Assembly: GCA_965153355.1 (NCBI GenBank) | Contig: OZ231126.1 | Span: 93,744,001-93,808,000, forward strand | Length of the DNA: 64,000 nucleotides | Source of the DNA: Flaccisagitta enflata | Taxonomy: Eukaryota > Chaetognatha > Sagittoidea > Aphragmophora | Direction: 5' to 3' | In this document: positions 23,427-47,217 of the stretch, one piece after another | Layout of the letters: each line of letters starts with the position of its first letter | Position numbering within the stretch: the stretch's first letter is position 1 | Made by a program: the position numbers and the translations under genes | The notes under the pieces: model-generated | The model's input: only the letters and a program-made list of their open reading frames with translations | What the model was told of the DNA's origin: nothing | Database searches by the model: none

Positions 23427-24019
23427 CTATCTATAGCAAAAGTATGGCAACAGATGTTTTGAGCAATATCTCTGCTTAGAATAAAAAAATCATATGAAAA
23501 TCAGTGAGATTCTGAAATTAGATCAAATTTCTGATCAAATGACGCAAATTGCATTCATCTAAGTCAATGTGTTTAGAAATGACAGATAAAACAAGAATGC
23601 TACTCCAAATCAAAAAAAGGCAAAAAATTGTAGTTAATTATTGAAAAGTGGCACTTTAACACAGTGCGCTGTCACAAAGAAGCAATGGCTCACAAAACAC
23701 AGTGTCAAACTTTTTTTGTGGTTGGCTGGGGACAGCCCAAATCTCAAACCCTGGTTTGATCTTAAACAAAGCAGCTACTAAGCAAGGGACATGTAACTTT
23801 GGTTGCATGGCAAGGCTTAAAAGAATCATTCTTAAAGTCAAGAGGAAGATCTTGCCAACTTACCTTAAATCTCTTTACATGCTGAGGCCTATGAAAGCGG
23901 TGATTGATGCCCAGGGAGGGAACGCCATGTATTGAACATATTTCGCAATCATACTATACATTATTTATTAAATACATAAATAAAGTCTGATGGTGTTGCC
24001 ATACTTTTGCTCTAGATAG
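23427..24019 (+). mobile_element. Tc1-like element remnant, 593 bp, TA-flanked
   Basis: Ends are inverted: CTATCTATAGCAAAAGTATG after TA at 23425, and the inverse CATACTTTTGCTCTAGATAG before TA at 24020. Near the right end a + strand frame reads LKRIILKVKRKILPTYLKSL followed by MKAVIDAQGGNAMY and a stop, matching the C-terminus of Tc1-family transposases (a ...S...R...VI.A.GG.T.Y ending). The catalytic region is missing, so this is a deletion derivative. Confidence 0.7.
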
Positions 24020-24341
24020 TATAATGCCTAGTAACATACCACAGGTTCCAACTGCAGTCTCCAAGTGTGTCCAAGTTGCATCGCTATATCATGATTTCTG
24101 ACTAACTGGAAGAAAGAAACATCCAGATAACCAAATAATCAAAACAAGGCGAAAAATAGTAAAAACCAACGGGAGGAAAATGGAATAATCGAATTTACAA
24201 AAGTACAAAAAATACAGAAAAATATCAACGATATTCCACACCGACACAATTCCGCGTGTACATGTACACGCTTTTGTTTCTTTATGTTCTTTTTTTCTGC
24301 ACTTACAACACTCATATAATTATCACCACTGGCGAAGAAGG

Positions 24342-24344
<3 letters not shown>

Positions 24345-24372
<28 letters not shown>

Positions 24373-24725
24373 TAAAACAGAAAGAAACAGAGAGGGAAGA
24401 AATCTGTAAAATCTGAGTAAATCCATATAATTGAAAAGAGGCAAAAGTAGAAGGAAGTATATAAAACCGCGGTATAGCATAAATGTGAACTTCAAAGGAG
24501 GGACTATGAACATGAGAGGCTTCAAAGGAGGACTATGAATATTGAACATGCGAAAAGAATTCAATCGCTCAAGATCGAGGTTAAGATGGAAGGAAGAGAT
24601 CTGAATGGGCGAGAGTTGATTGGCAGGCGGGGGGCTAGGGGGCTTGAGGGGGAGGCTAGGGTGGCGGAGTAGGAGCGGTAGTGTGGGGGGGGGGCTAGGG
24701 GCTAGGGGGGGAGCTGGGTGGCGGA
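24345..24725. repeat. (GA)n and G-rich tract
   Basis: (GA)n at 24345-24372. 24630-24720 has repeated runs of four or more G (ggggctaggggctagg) that could form G-quadruplexes on the + strand. The 215-residue Pro/Leu frame on the other strand is a composition artefact. Confidence 0.7.
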
Positions 24726-25225
24726 TAGAGGACGGACGGATGGTTTTGAAAAGGAGATGAGCTGAAATTGGCCATGACAATGACAATGGGATGGAGATTC
24801 TTCAATGACATGTCAATAAAACTCTTTGTATGATGTGCTTATAGATTTGCATAAATGCATATTTACATATTTGCCAGTTTGTTCGTCTCCAACGAAAAAT
24901 CTCCCACATGGTTGTTTCGTTATTGGCACTATCCCTCACTACACCCAAATTGAATAAATGAAAGTGGGCCTAGTGAACTCTCACTGTCTAGTTAATACGC
25001 GCACCACTCTTAATTTATGCACTCCTAGCATGTGCATCTCTATTTTCAAATACTAATAGGTCGATATATTTCTATTAATCAAATTCTAATAGTAATATGG
25101 GCGTCTCGAGTGCTGGTTGGAATATGTAGGGTTCAGGTGTGTCAAATATGGGTGATGACTGAGTTTGAGAGTTTGATTTAGAAACGATCGCCGTTTTTCT
25201 TTTTCCAAAATTCCATTGGCAACCA

Positions 25226-26521
25226 TTTTTAGTCGCGTACTACGCGACTCTATAAGCCACTTTTTGGTCGGTCCGTTGGTCAGTCCGTCGGTCCGTCGAT
25301 CCGTCAGTCCTTGGTCGCCACATGTAGTGGAGGCCAAGTATCAGAAAGAGCCCCTAAAAGTATCCAGAAAGTATCTAGGTTTTTTGGCTAGTATCTAGAT
25401 TAGTATCCAAATAGTGTTTTATTAATGAAATCAATGTGTATAGTTATGTCTGGTATAAAAAGACAACCAGGGATAATCTGTGTACATTTTAAAAGAAGAT
25501 TTGTTAAGTCTTATGGCCTCATGTTTTACTCATGGCCGCAACCCTCCTCATTTCCTAATGAAAATGTGCAGGAAGTATTTTGGCCTCCAGTATCTCCAAT
25601 GTCTTGAGTTGAAAATGGAAAAATGGAAGCCATAAGTAAAATCAATCACATAACCATAAAAATTGGCACATCTTTATGTACAAAGCCAGTCCCTACAGGT
25701 ACTACTTGATTTGGTACAATGAGGGTTGTTATTGGCCCCAAATGTTTTGATAAGGCTATCTCCATTAATATCAAGGCTGGATGCACAGCTACCCCAATCA
25801 TTTGCGGGTAGGTAGGGGCTGTATTTGAGTGCACTAGAGCATTTGGGCAAGAGCAGTAAGGATAAAGACCACAAAAACATAAAAAAATTAAAGTGTGACC
25901 GACGGACAGACCAATAGATGGACTGACAGATGGACCAACAAAGCTGAGTGTACAGTTACATAGTATGCAACAAAAACTTGGGTCAAGATGCTATAAGCAA
26001 TTTGGGGCCTTTTATTGTAGGGGAAACCATGAAGGCAAAAGGCTATGTAATATAGGACAAGGTCATTTTATGTCATTCATTCCAAAGTCATTTTTTATGA
26101 GAAACTTTAATTGATTTATAAAACACTGAATGCTTAAGGCAGAGGCAATTCAGCCAAGACAAAAACTTTAGCCAAATTTGCGTCATCCAAAAAGTCAACT
26201 TGCTGACTCACAGACATATGGATCTGTATATGGTATATACATGCTTAGCCAAGGTATCACGTTCATTTTCTAAGCCCAGGTTTAAATTCCATAAGCTAAA
26301 AAAAGTAGTTAAGAATACTTAAATGAATGATGTGGAACCACTACTTTAGGTATCTAGATTTTAGCTGGAGTATCTAGATTTTTTTTCTCAAAAGTATCTA
26401 GAAAAGTATCCAGTATCTAAATGACTATTCTATTATCTAGGCACCCCCAAAAATTATCCAGATCTGGATACTAAGTATCTAGTGTGGCGATCAAGCGTCG
26501 GTCCATCGGTCGGTCCGTCAC
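25226..26521. repeat. Module A ends enclosing agtatctaga arrays and another copy
   Basis: 25226-25320: tttttagtcgcgtactacgc and ggtccgttggtcagtccgtc. 25333-25410 and 26340-26480 carry agtatctaga units (period near 10). 25800-25977 is a module A body (gggtaggtaggggctgtatt, gcatttgggcaagagcagta, gaccgacggacagacc, ending gtatgcaacaaaaact). 26490-26521 is an opposed gtcggtccatcggtcggtcc tract. Looks like nested module A copies. Confidence 0.6.
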
Positions 26522-28310
26522 AAAACTGTTTTAAAGGCTTTTTAAAGCGTTTTTCATGTTTCTGAATGGTAAAGAAGGAACTTTGAGGAATAGACAGCCA
26601 TTTCAAATGTCCGTCTGTCTGCCTGACTTTTTTTGAAAGTGCCGACGCTCGCGATCTAAGTCTAATGACCTTATTTTTATTGCGATTGATATCTATTGCA
26701 ATGTCTGCACTCTTGTTTGCCAAGAAACAAATTGTCCATCTTATTGTTTCATTGAATTTGATATGATTAACCGAGACACTTTTCAGTGAAGCTTTATAGA
26801 GGATAGTAGCATTTTAAAGTAATTGGAACGCCTGCTATAACAAGGCGAACAATGAAAGGTTGCTTACATGATTACTACGTTATGCAAATTAGGGGCAAAA
26901 TAGGTTTTTTTGAAAAAAAGGAAAGATGACTGAAATTTGAAAAAAGGATAACGGTGAAGGCATTAAAATGAGTAACCCCATGATGTCCTAGCGTTATGTT
27001 CTCAGGGATTAATGCTTTGCATATTGACACACCCAAACATAGGGTAAATCAAGCGCTGGGCCATGGATGAAGGAACAGAGTGAAATTCATCTGGCTTGAA
27101 GCTACAGCATTGAATATATATCTTATAGATTGATTGGTACCAAACGCAAGATAACGAGCGTTTTTCCTTTCCTCTCAAATTGAACTTTTCTATTTCTGTA
27201 AAAAAGTCACTTAGACTTTCACAGACTATCGTCCGAATCAAACCTTTTACGTGTGTTTGTACACATACACTGTAATTTTGTTTGGTTCGAAATTAGATTC
27301 ATTCATTCATGTAAGAAATCAGTATAATCTAGTTCAAACCAAAGACAGTTCAGCTCCTCTTCAGGGATCAGAAGTAAGGGTCTGGCAAAATTTTTGGCTG
27401 CCTACAAGCAAGATTTTTTTAGTTGCTTTCTGCCTACAATAGAATTGAATAATTATCAAACATTTCTGATACATTCTCGGGTCACAACTACGATTTTTTT
27501 TTAAATCTCTCGCAAATCCAACCAATTGGAAACTCAGAAAAACAAAAATTTGATGTTCAGATTAAAAAATTCTTTTTTTTTTTTTATATTTCCATGATAT
27601 ATTCTTCATATTTTTTTATCTCCTGCCTACAAAAATACCTTGCTGCCTACGAGCAATGCTCGTGTGCTCGGGCACTTTGCCGTACCCTGTCAGAAGTTTT
27701 CTGCAATGGTTAGAGAAAGTGATGGAGAGTTGGTTTGGAAAAAGACTCGAAAATTTAAAGGAGAAGAACACTTGTTTTGTTCTTTAAATGCGGAGGAGGA
27801 GGAGGAGGAGGAGGAGACAATTAGGGCCACTGGGCTTTTGAGAGCTACTTTTGGAGTGATTTAGAGCTTGGAGGGACCACAAAATCATTTCAATGATTTT
27901 GTGGCTTTTACGATAAATAAAATCATTCTCCTCCTCCAGCTCCGTCTCTTTGGCGTGGAAGAAGTCCTCCCAGTCCTCCTCCTCTTTTTAACCCAAAATG
28001 TGAAAATCATCAAGCAAATTCAAGGCATAATCATGATGAGGTAATGTTTGGAGCATGCTAAGATTTATCCAAAACATGATTTTTATTTTTCTATAAAGCA
28101 TTAGAATCTTGTTTCCAAACATCCACAAAACTGCATTATGGTGGATTACAGTGGATTACTGCCTTTTTGTCACCTGAATAATCACCATTTTGGATTTAAC
28201 ATCCAGGTTTCTTTGATTCCAAATTTCTACAGGTTTTTAGTGTTTATTTGACCTGATTTAATGATATGTTATTTCCAGATCTCTTAGAATTCATTTAAAT
28301 TTCTATTTTT
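26522..28310. other. Non-coding stretch
   Basis: No convincing exon. A (GAG)n microsatellite at 27791-27816 produces an acidic run in an open frame with no family features. Confidence 0.5.
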
Positions 28311-28329
28311 TAAATTACTTGAAACTTGA

Positions 28330-29310
28330 AACTTCGACTTGAAACTTGAAACTTCGACTTTTTGATATATTCGAGAGAAACAGGGTTTTCATTTTCTTTT
28401 CAGAAAATTGGGAATCTCCACTGACCGAAAGGTCCCTCCAATGAAATTGATAGGGTAAGTAAATTTAATAATTCTCTTTCATTTGGCGCCAAGCAGAATG
28501 CTCTACGACAAATATCTTTTGCGTTATGATTTTTTAAAGATTTATTTGTGAAAATTGCGAATTGAATTTTTTTCGATTTTTTATGATTTTGAGTAGGATC
28601 AAAAAAGGAGTGTATTTATGTTTGTTTGAGCATACAGATACAAGAAAACATGTTTATGAGCATAGCTGCTTATCTATGAGGGTGTTATGGAGGATTCCAG
28701 CTCATTTAGCTCATTTAGCTCGGATTTTTTTTTATTTTAAATGTAATAATTTAATAAATATTTTGATACATGTTTAAGAGAGCAGATACAAAAAAACATA
28801 TCGGTGAGCATAACTGCTCATTTGTGAGGGTGTTTTTAAGCATTTAAGCTCACTTAGCTCATTCACCTCAGTCTTTTCTTTTCTGATTTTTAATGGGATA
28901 AATAAACACACCGGGAGCATGTAAATACAAGAAAGCATGTCACAAGTGAGCATAACTGATTGTCTGGTTGAGTGGTTTTGAGCATTTTAGCTCATCTAGC
29001 TCATTTAGCTCAGTCCTATTTTTCTTTGATTTTCCGCGAAATCAATACAGACAATTGCTCTTGATTTGATCTAATCGGGAAAAAAGTTGAAGTCAGTCCT
29101 CGACTTTTTGACATATTCAGAGAAAGTTAGTTTTCAGCTTTATTATGGGAAAGTTGTAGCATCTCTTCCAGCAGATCATTCCAATGAAATTGAGAGGGTA
29201 AGTAAATTTGATAATTCTTTTCATTTTGGCGCTGTTTAATGTTGCATTTATTAAATACTTTCTTTTTACATTACATTTTTAAGATTTATTTACAAAAATT
29301 ACAATTGAAT
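28330..29310 (+). repeat. Tandem duplication with internal triplicated unit
   Basis: 28345-28560 matches 29095-29310: both have cgactttttgayatattc, then ccaatgaaattga, then agggtaagtaaatttrataa and catttggcgc-like text. Between them three units (about 28612-28740, 28770-28880, 28910-29020) share tgagcataactgct and tagctcatttagctc. The agggtaagtaaatt blocks look like conserved splice donors. Confidence 0.6.
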
Positions 29311-29587
29311 TTTTCACTCTGCATGTCGCAGCTTTTCAAACGATTCGATGTTGAAAGTCATCGAGGGATTGCGTGCCAAAAGCTAAGAAAAGGGGTTTGC
29401 ATGCGAGTCTTTTTGTTTACCTTTAAAGTCTTATCTGGTGTTCAATTCTTCATTTAGCGATTACAAAGGTGTTTTTGTTTTGATTTTTATATTCCATTTT
29501 ACTTTTTTTGTTGCTGACTTGGCATGCGCTCGCGATGAAGAATTTCCTCTGCAACACCTCAAAAGATGATACCAAAGATTCCATCGT

Positions 29588-29588
29588 G

Positions 29589-29636
<48 letters not shown>

Positions 29637-29655
29637 CCACAACAACAACAAACAA
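29588..29655. repeat. (CAA)n microsatellite upstream of ankyrin-TIR start
   Basis: About 20 CAA units just 5' of the ATG at 29726; in the start codon's own frame it would read poly-Thr. Confidence 0.95.
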
Positions 29656-29725
29656 TCAACAACAACAAGACAACAGTGAACATTCCAACGTGACAACCAA
29701 ACAACAGCCAAAAGAAGGAAAGAAG

Positions 29726-40652
<10,927 letters not shown>

Positions 40653-41055
40653 CATATGGATCAAACTGTTGAATCCCGCTCTGTTCAAAGGAATATCAAT
40701 TTTGATCTCTCATAGGTTAAATTTTGTTATTGCCAACTAAGGAAATTAAAGAAATAAGTTGAAAGAACCTTGAATTTACACCTGCTATCGGCGGCATTGT
40801 GTTTAAACAGTATTAACTACTTCGAATAATCAAAAAGAATTGAATTGAATTGAAATGTTCCCCAAGTTGATTTGCGAGTACGTTTCGCATTACTGCCGCT
40901 GCCCTACTGTACGTGACCGGGGAACGTGATCGTGTATCCGACCATGTTTAGATTTCTATTATGTATTGAAAATATCTGGTTTTCACGAGTTTATTTTGTT
41001 TTTGTAAAGGTGGAGATCATTTGTTGACTTATGTTTTCACCTCATCTGAGTGATG

Positions 41056-41061
41056 AATAAA
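41056..41061 (+). terminator. Candidate polyadenylation signal of ankyrin-TIR gene
   Basis: AATAAA about 400 bases after the stop at 40652. Another weak candidate cannot be excluded in this AT-rich sequence. Confidence 0.35.
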
Positions 41062-42092
41062 ATCTGTCATCCATGCATTCAGTTTCTGCGACATTAAAAG
41101 TGACGACTTATGTTCCTGCAGTTTGCTTCGTCAAGTACTGCATAGACGGACCCTCAAGCTAGCAGACCCCCGTGTTTAACTTTAAGGAATCGGTTGTCGA
41201 GATTCCCATTATTCTGACTTGATCCTGGTTAGGAGACCCCTACGACCTACTAAATCTGGCACACCACATTTAGTAGATGTTAGGATTATATCTAGAGGAC
41301 TTTTAGTCTACATTTAGGAAAATACACAGTTATCACTTATCAGCAACGCAGACCCACTTAGCCAATCAATTTAAAGACAGGACCCTAATAAGAAGTGAGG
41401 AGGGACCCAAAGTTTTAGCAGCACCCCTACAGCTTACATGCTCAAGCAATTTTCTCACATCCAGTGAGATTTTCCCTCCCACCTGAAATAGAACTTCTGC
41501 GGAAGATGTCTTTGTCACTGCGCTTCCTTCTTCCCTTTGACTTTTTTTTTGAACAAGCTTTTCTTGAAAACCATCAGGCCTTTTAGTAATTTTAGGTCAA
41601 GTAATTTTAGGTCAATTTGAATCTTATTATTGCCATATCATTTCTTAGATCCATCTCTGTAAGGTAGATACAATTGCGAAAAACAGATCTTGAATTTCCA
41701 TCTAGAACACCCCTTAAGGCCTTTTAGTAATTTTAGGACAATTCAAGTCATTTTATGTCATTTTAGGTCAATTCAAGTCAATTTAGGACATATTAAGTCA
41801 ATTGTAGTCATTTTAGGTCATTTTAAGTCATTTTAAGTCATTAAAATTCAATCAAAGTTATATGAGTCATTTTTGTCACTTAAGTCATTTTGGTCATTTG
41901 AAGTTATACTACTACCTAAGAAATAAGTTTAGCATCAAGTTCTGTTGAGCATAAGTCGCTTTAATCTCAACGAATCCATAAAAAATCCATGACTAAAATA
42001 ATCTACATCAAATTATCTTTCAATGTAGACCAATCGGAGATTATTGGCCCAAGCCGTTTAAAAGTTACAGCGGAAAACATAAAAACTTTCAA

Positions 42093-42450
42093 ATGCGACT
42101 TTGCAAAAAAAAAAAAAAAAAAAAAAACAGTTCATTTATATGTTACTCCGATGTATTGCAGCTTGGAGCTTGGAGTCTGGGGACTTCACAGCCAATTCCC
42201 TGCACCAAACTCCTCCCGGATTGGCCTGGCAATTCACCGGATCTTAATCTGATAGAAAATTTTTGGTCGCAGATGAAAAATATGCAGCGATAGAAACACG
42301 CTAGTTCAATTGAGGGCCTGAAAAGAATAACATTGAAGGTGTGGAGACAAGTCACGCCATCTTACCTAAAAGCCTTGTTCAAATCGATGCTGGCAAGAAT
42401 GCAGGCAGTGATTAGCTAGGAGGGACACCATACCAAGTATTGAGAACTGT
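42093..42450 (+). pseudogene. Degraded Tc1-type transposase 3' part
   Basis: One frame reads LPDWPGNSPDLNLIENFWSQ then MKNMQR and a stop: the D..(34)..E catalytic block PDLNPIEN of Tc1 transposases. Further on, other frames read SSIEGLKRITLKVWRQV, YLKALFKSMLARMQAVIS and HTKY, the usual C-terminus. A run of more than 20 A precedes it. Frameshifted and stopped, hence dead. Confidence 0.75.
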
Positions 42451-42780
42451 TTGAACATGTTTTTGTACATTTTAGTTCATATTAAGTCATTTCAAGTCAT
42501 TAAAATTCAATCAAAGTTATTTGAGTCATTTTTGTCACTTAAGTCATTTTGGTCATTTGAAGTAATATTAAGTCAATTTCAGTCAATTTGAGTCAATCCA
42601 AGTTATTCTAAGTCAATTTTAGTCAATTCAAGTCATTCAGGTTATTATCGTTATGGTCATTTTTGTAATTTCGGTCATGTCAAGTAAACATGGTCTAGTA
42701 AGTCATATCAAGTCATTTTTGGTAGTTATAGGTTATTATGTAATCAACCAAAGGTCATAGGTAACTATAGTTCCTAGATT

Positions 42781-42987
42781 ATAAATATACGGACACCTGA
42801 AAATGAGCATCAACTTTACAAAGGTGCTGCACTTAAGCAAATTAAATTATTGACCCCTGATTGGTCGCATTTCAGAGTTTTTAAACAACTCTTTGAAATG
42901 GGCTTAATCTAGGGTCAGTAACTCAATTTGTTAAAGCGCAGCACTACTAAAAAGTTGATGCTACTTTTCAAGTGTCCGTATATTTAT
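42781..42987. mobile_element. 207-bp palindromic MITE
   Basis: ATAAATATACGGACACCTGA at the left, inverse TCAAGTGTCCGTATATTTAT at the right. The arms continue gcatcaactttacaaaggtg against tactaaaaagttgatgc, and agtgctgcac-type text. No coding capacity. Confidence 0.8.
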
Positions 42988-43147
42988 GAGCTAGATGGTA
43001 GGTCATTATGCACTTATAGGTAATCATTGGTTCTTTTAGGTCAATATCTAATCATATCTAATTTTAGGTTAAAACATTAATTAAAGGTAATAATAGGTAT
43101 CTGAAATCATAATCATTTTAAAAAGAGTAATAGGTTTCATAGGTATA

Positions 43148-43740
43148 ACACCCCAGACAAAATTAGGCCAACTGAGGTTGAATTTTATCTATTTGAGCGT
43201 AACAAAGTGATTTGAATGACACTTTGGGATATTTTCACACTCTCTGGTGTAAATTCCATTAAAGTTAATTCAAAAATAATTCAAAAACTAGGTTTAAAGC
43301 CTATTCAAGTCGTTTTATCGCCATTTTCTGATAGGAGAGAGTCCCACTTTGTCCATTATTGCCAATTTACTTAATGCACAATTTTGTCAGTTTCAGGGGC
43401 TGCCCCTGTCCATTTCTTGGCCCCCTCCTCCTTAAAATCATTAAAAGAATAAGTCTTTAACCATCGAAGACAAATGGCTTTGGTATAGACCACGAAAAAC
43501 AGCCGTAAATACTATCTAGCTCATGTAGAAATATTGTGGGGAAAATCAGTTAAGATCCGATTTGCCATTTCTGATGTATTACCTTCTCACCCTTCTACCG
43601 GTAAATAATTCCTCTCAGTTGCTCTACTATGTCAAAGTATGATATTTTTGCTGTTTCTATATCAAATCTTTTAGAGCTGGGGCCACTATTTCACTCTTTA
43701 TGGCACATGTTCCCAGTTTGTCTAATTATGTCAGGGGTGT
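43148..43740. mobile_element. 593-bp TA-type element (ACACCCC ends), copy 1
   Basis: Left ACACCCCAGACAAAATTAGG then CCAACTGAGG; right CCCAGTTTGTCTAATTATGT then CAGGGGTGT, inverse of each other. TA at the left flank (43146), mutated at the right. Same family as 45231-45824. No recognisable protein. Confidence 0.7.
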
Positions 43741-44096
43741 TCGGTATTTATAACTCCGTAGTAATTATGTAGGTCTCGCACGCGACTTATATAGCCTTGT
43801 TTAACTCAAAGTTGGTTTTCTGGCTTGTTTTTTATGTTTTTTGTGTTTGTTTTTTTGTTTAGTAATCAACTATATGGGTGGTCTGGAATGAGGAAGGCAT
43901 TTTACATGACATGACATTTATTCACACAAAAGTGTAGTGCAGAAATCAAGAAAAGAATATAATGGGCAATTTTATGTGACAGCCAGAAAAAAAACCGGGG
44001 GTCTAAACAAGTTTAAGACAAATTAAGTCAAGTTAAGACAAGTTTAAGACAGGAGAAATGAGTTTAAGACAAGGGGATAAACTAAATATCTTAATA

Positions 44097-44300
44097 CAGT
44101 TACACCCCGCTGTAATTGATTCAAAAGCGGTGGAAATTTCCCAAAAGCAGATATAGAATGTTGCTCTTTATGATATTTCTTAATACAGTTGAGCTTTTTA
44201 CATGAGCGCATGTCAAGGGACAGCAAAAATCGCGAGTTAATCGAAAAATACAATCGGATGACAATTTTGTCTTACCAATCGATGGACGATTTTGCATCTT
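44097..44300. mobile_element. Pogo-like terminal sequence, third type
   Basis: TA then CAGTTACACCCCGCTGTAAT. Nearby text gtcaagggacagcaaaaat is shared with the element around 46015, so both may belong to one family. Confidence 0.35.
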
Positions 44301-44381
44301 AGAAACCGCCATCAATCGGTTATCTGCTTGCCTCTAACAACCCACTTGCCAATATGCCATTCAGTGTCTGTTTGTGTGTGT

Positions 44382-44382
<1 letters not shown>

Positions 44383-44423
<41 letters not shown>

Positions 44424-44493
44424 AGAGTTTCAAAACACTCAAAGTTCACTTCGCTGCCTTGAAATATCAAAATCCTGTACAGGTTTCTGACAA

Positions 44494-44590
<97 letters not shown>

Positions 44591-44713
44591 CGACTTCAAC
44601 AATACATTTTCTATACCGCCAAGTGTCCTCGATCATTTGATGGTCGATACGGGGATTCATAAACTGACTGAGTTAATCGCGTCTTTGTTAATCAATGAAA
44701 AACCTCGTCTACC

Positions 44714-44775
<62 letters not shown>
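44383..44775. repeat. Three (TC)n microsatellites
   Basis: TC runs at 44383-44420, 44497-44588 and 44721-44775, separated by 75-130 bases of unrelated sequence. Confidence 0.97.
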
Positions 44776-44778
<3 letters not shown>

Positions 44779-45009
44779 CCTTCTTTCCTATCTAGCTCCC
44801 TCATGAGGTTTTTGCTTAAAATAAACGCTGGCATGTGATAGTGCCAACCAAATCACGTTGCATTGTAATTAAAAAAAAAAAAAAAATCAATCCCCTTGAC
44901 AAGAAAATGACAAGAAAATGGAAAAATCTATAGACAAAATTGCTAAAAACAGGGAAAGTGACTTAAAATCAAGCCCAATTTGGGCGTGGTGTTCAAGAAG
45001 CAATGATCA

Positions 45010-45180
45010 AAACAAGGCCGGATACACGGTGGGCAGGGGCCATATTTGAGGTCACTAGACCATTTTGGCAGAAACAGTTAGGTAAAAAAATAAAATCACA
45101 AAAAAAGGTAAAATGTTACTGACCGACCGACCGACCAACGGACAAAGCAGATTGTAGAGTCACCTGCACGCGACTTAAAA
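45010..45180 (+). repeat. Module A repeat, copy 12
   Basis: aacaaggccggatacacggt, gggcaggggccatatttgag, ctgaccgaccgaccgaccaa, and ending gcacgcgacttaaaa. Compact, 170 bases. Confidence 0.8.
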
Positions 45181-45230
45181 CTAAAGCGTGATGTGGCATA
45201 ATTTGCAACTGTGCCATTCAGTACAAAATA

Positions 45231-45824
45231 ACATCCCTCTCAAAATTAGGCGAACTGGGATCTGAACAAGTCTGTAAATGCTTCATAAATCACTTATAAA
45301 GAGTCTGAGTGTTAGGTTAACTTTAATATATGTAATTTCTGGCAGGGTTATACAAAAATTGTCCGAAGAATGTCAACCAATTACTCCTAATCTCTTCTTT
45401 CAATTGATATCATACTATTTTATTTTTGATGGAAGTTCCAAATTGACTGATGTAACCAACCTATTTGTCAATGGATTCAGTCACTTTGTGGTGCTGCTCC
45501 TTATTCCCATTGCGTCATTGTTGCTTGGTAGTTATATAACAACTCGGGAATGGCAGTTTTGGCCCAACTCATATGGGGAAAAATGAGAAAGTTTGCGCAG
45601 TCTCCTCATGCGAAGATTTGTTGTCAAAATCAGTCAAAATCTTCCACCTCGTTTTTGACATAGCACTCAACTGGCGCCACACACTAGTGCGAATGGTCTA
45701 TTTGGCCTCGGTTTGCAAAAATACTATGTTTTAGCTATCTCTGTGTCAAATTTCAGCCCTATCAATGCATTTCTACTCTCAATTTTAATCACTTTCCCAG
45801 TTCGTTTAATTTTGAGAGGGGTGT
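45231..45824. mobile_element. 594-bp TA-type element (ACAYCCC ends), copy 2
   Basis: Left ACATCCCTCTCAAAATTAGG then CGAACTGGGA; right TCCCAGTTCGTTTAATTTTG then AGAGGGGTGT, inverse; TA on both flanks (45229, 45825). The 102-residue + strand frame inside has no transposase motif. Confidence 0.8.
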
Positions 45825-45994
45825 TAGGATCAACAACAGCAATGATAACGGATTTAAAGAAATGAGAAGCAACAAGTGATAAGTGCCCCCAAAACTGAAA
45901 TGGTAACCGGAAAACCGCGGTTTTAGCGCCAACTGAAACGGAAGTCGTGTGGCGATTAGGAGGCGCGTCGAAATCGCGTCGAAATCGTGGCGGA

Positions 45995-46164
45995 AATGCT
46001 CCGTCGCAAGGCTCTAGTCAAGGGACAGCAAAAATAAGCCATATAGTGAAACTGCCTTGTTGGAAATATAGAATTATTTACAAAATCATTCATGGGACAA
46101 TAAGTTGTATGCCTTATAGGTGAGGATGCCTTACTGGCGGTTGCGCTCAAGTGGTGCTCCACTG
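45995..46164 (-). mobile_element. Pogo-like element, inverse orientation
   Basis: Right end gcgctcaagtggtgctccac then TG TA, the inverse of the CAGTGGAGCACC end at 47855. Internal text catgggacaataagttgtat and gccttataggtgagg matches the same family. The left limit is uncertain. Confidence 0.5.
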
Positions 46165-46319
46165 TATTTCCTTTATTGGCAATAACAAAAATCCACTTAA
46201 GGGCTTCCAGTTGTCTCATGTGAAAAAAATCAATAATTAGGTTTATGGTGATTAATGACATGTACAGTCCACATACTTTTAGGCACTCAAGTCTGTTTGA
46301 TCGAGTCACTATTGATATA

Positions 46320-47217
46320 GCATGACATAATAGAGACTGCTATAGCATTACTGTAAACTAGGAAGCAAGCCGCACTGAAATTCAGAGTTGCGTGTTTTCC
46401 TAGCAACAAGTTACCAAGATACTCACCAGAAACAACAAGCTCCAAAGGCCGAATCAATTAAAATGCATGTTACCCAATTCAAATCAGTGAAAATCAAGCT
46501 GAGGTAGTGAAAACTAGCGGTACATTTTTTACATGTTCCTGACCTCAAGAAGGCATGAAACTTTATATGTGATATCGGTCTGAGGTGGTGAAAGGCCACC
46601 TGATTTGATTTATGAGTAATGCCCATTCCTTGATATCTTCACATTAGACTTGATTTACTTTACCTGCTTTAAAATGGCTTCTATTGAACATTTGAAATCG
46701 CACAGTCGTTTGTACGCATCTACTTAACCCAGAACTCTAATTCGTTCAGATTTTTTAAGTCCAGGGTCGTCAGAATATGTACCAATCTGAGGACATGATT
46801 TTGCCTATTTGGTTCATGTTGTGAATAGGCCTTGGAGGCTGTGAATAGGCCTTGGAGGCTGTTGGCAGTATCAGTTACTCTATTTTTAATACTCATTGGA
46901 TATCATTAGCACCTTCCCGGCCCGATAAAGCTGTCTCAGTAAGTTCGGATGGGTCACCTATAGTCCCTTAAAACAAATAGAATTTTCTGGTTCCTTTACA
47001 TCCGATATTTCGAGGTTCAACAGCAGCGATATCATTGGATACTAAGAATTCCACATAGTGTTTCAAAAAGGGGAATGGTGAAAAAATGAATTTAGCTAAG
47101 CGATTAATTAGTTACGGAGCTCAAGTCGTCATTTACCTATTAAACCATTCAAACCACACTGTACGGAAAGTGCACAAAATACATACTATCCATGCAAAAG
47201 AAACGCGATTTGATGCA
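46320..47217. other. Non-coding stretch
   Basis: No exon or element recognised, apart from a small duplication gtgaataggccttggaggct near 46833-46860. Confidence 0.5.

Larger units (their letters stand above)
41575..43145. repeat. aagtcatttt / taggtaatta arrays with inserted elements
   Basis: Arrays of tcattttaagtca-type units with 10-base period at 41720-41900 and 42450-42740, and a taggtaattataggt type at 42990-43145, interrupted by a Tc1 remnant and a 207-bp palindromic element. A module A-type end (ctcgcacgcgacttatatag then ccttgtt) stands at 43775-43801. Confidence 0.65.

Noticed and set aside
24139-24786. 215-residue Pro/Leu frame on the - strand
   Set aside because: Derived from a G-rich + strand tract and a (GA)n run; no domain, no splice context.
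29450-29704. Poly-Cys, poly-Val and poly-Gln frames near 29.6 kb
   Set aside because: (CAA)n microsatellite; the poly-Gln frame stops before the ankyrin-TIR start, which lies in another frame.
45278-45586. 102-residue frame inside the TA-type element as a transposase
   Set aside because: No DDE/D motif or helix-turn-helix pattern visible; the element is too short to be autonomous.
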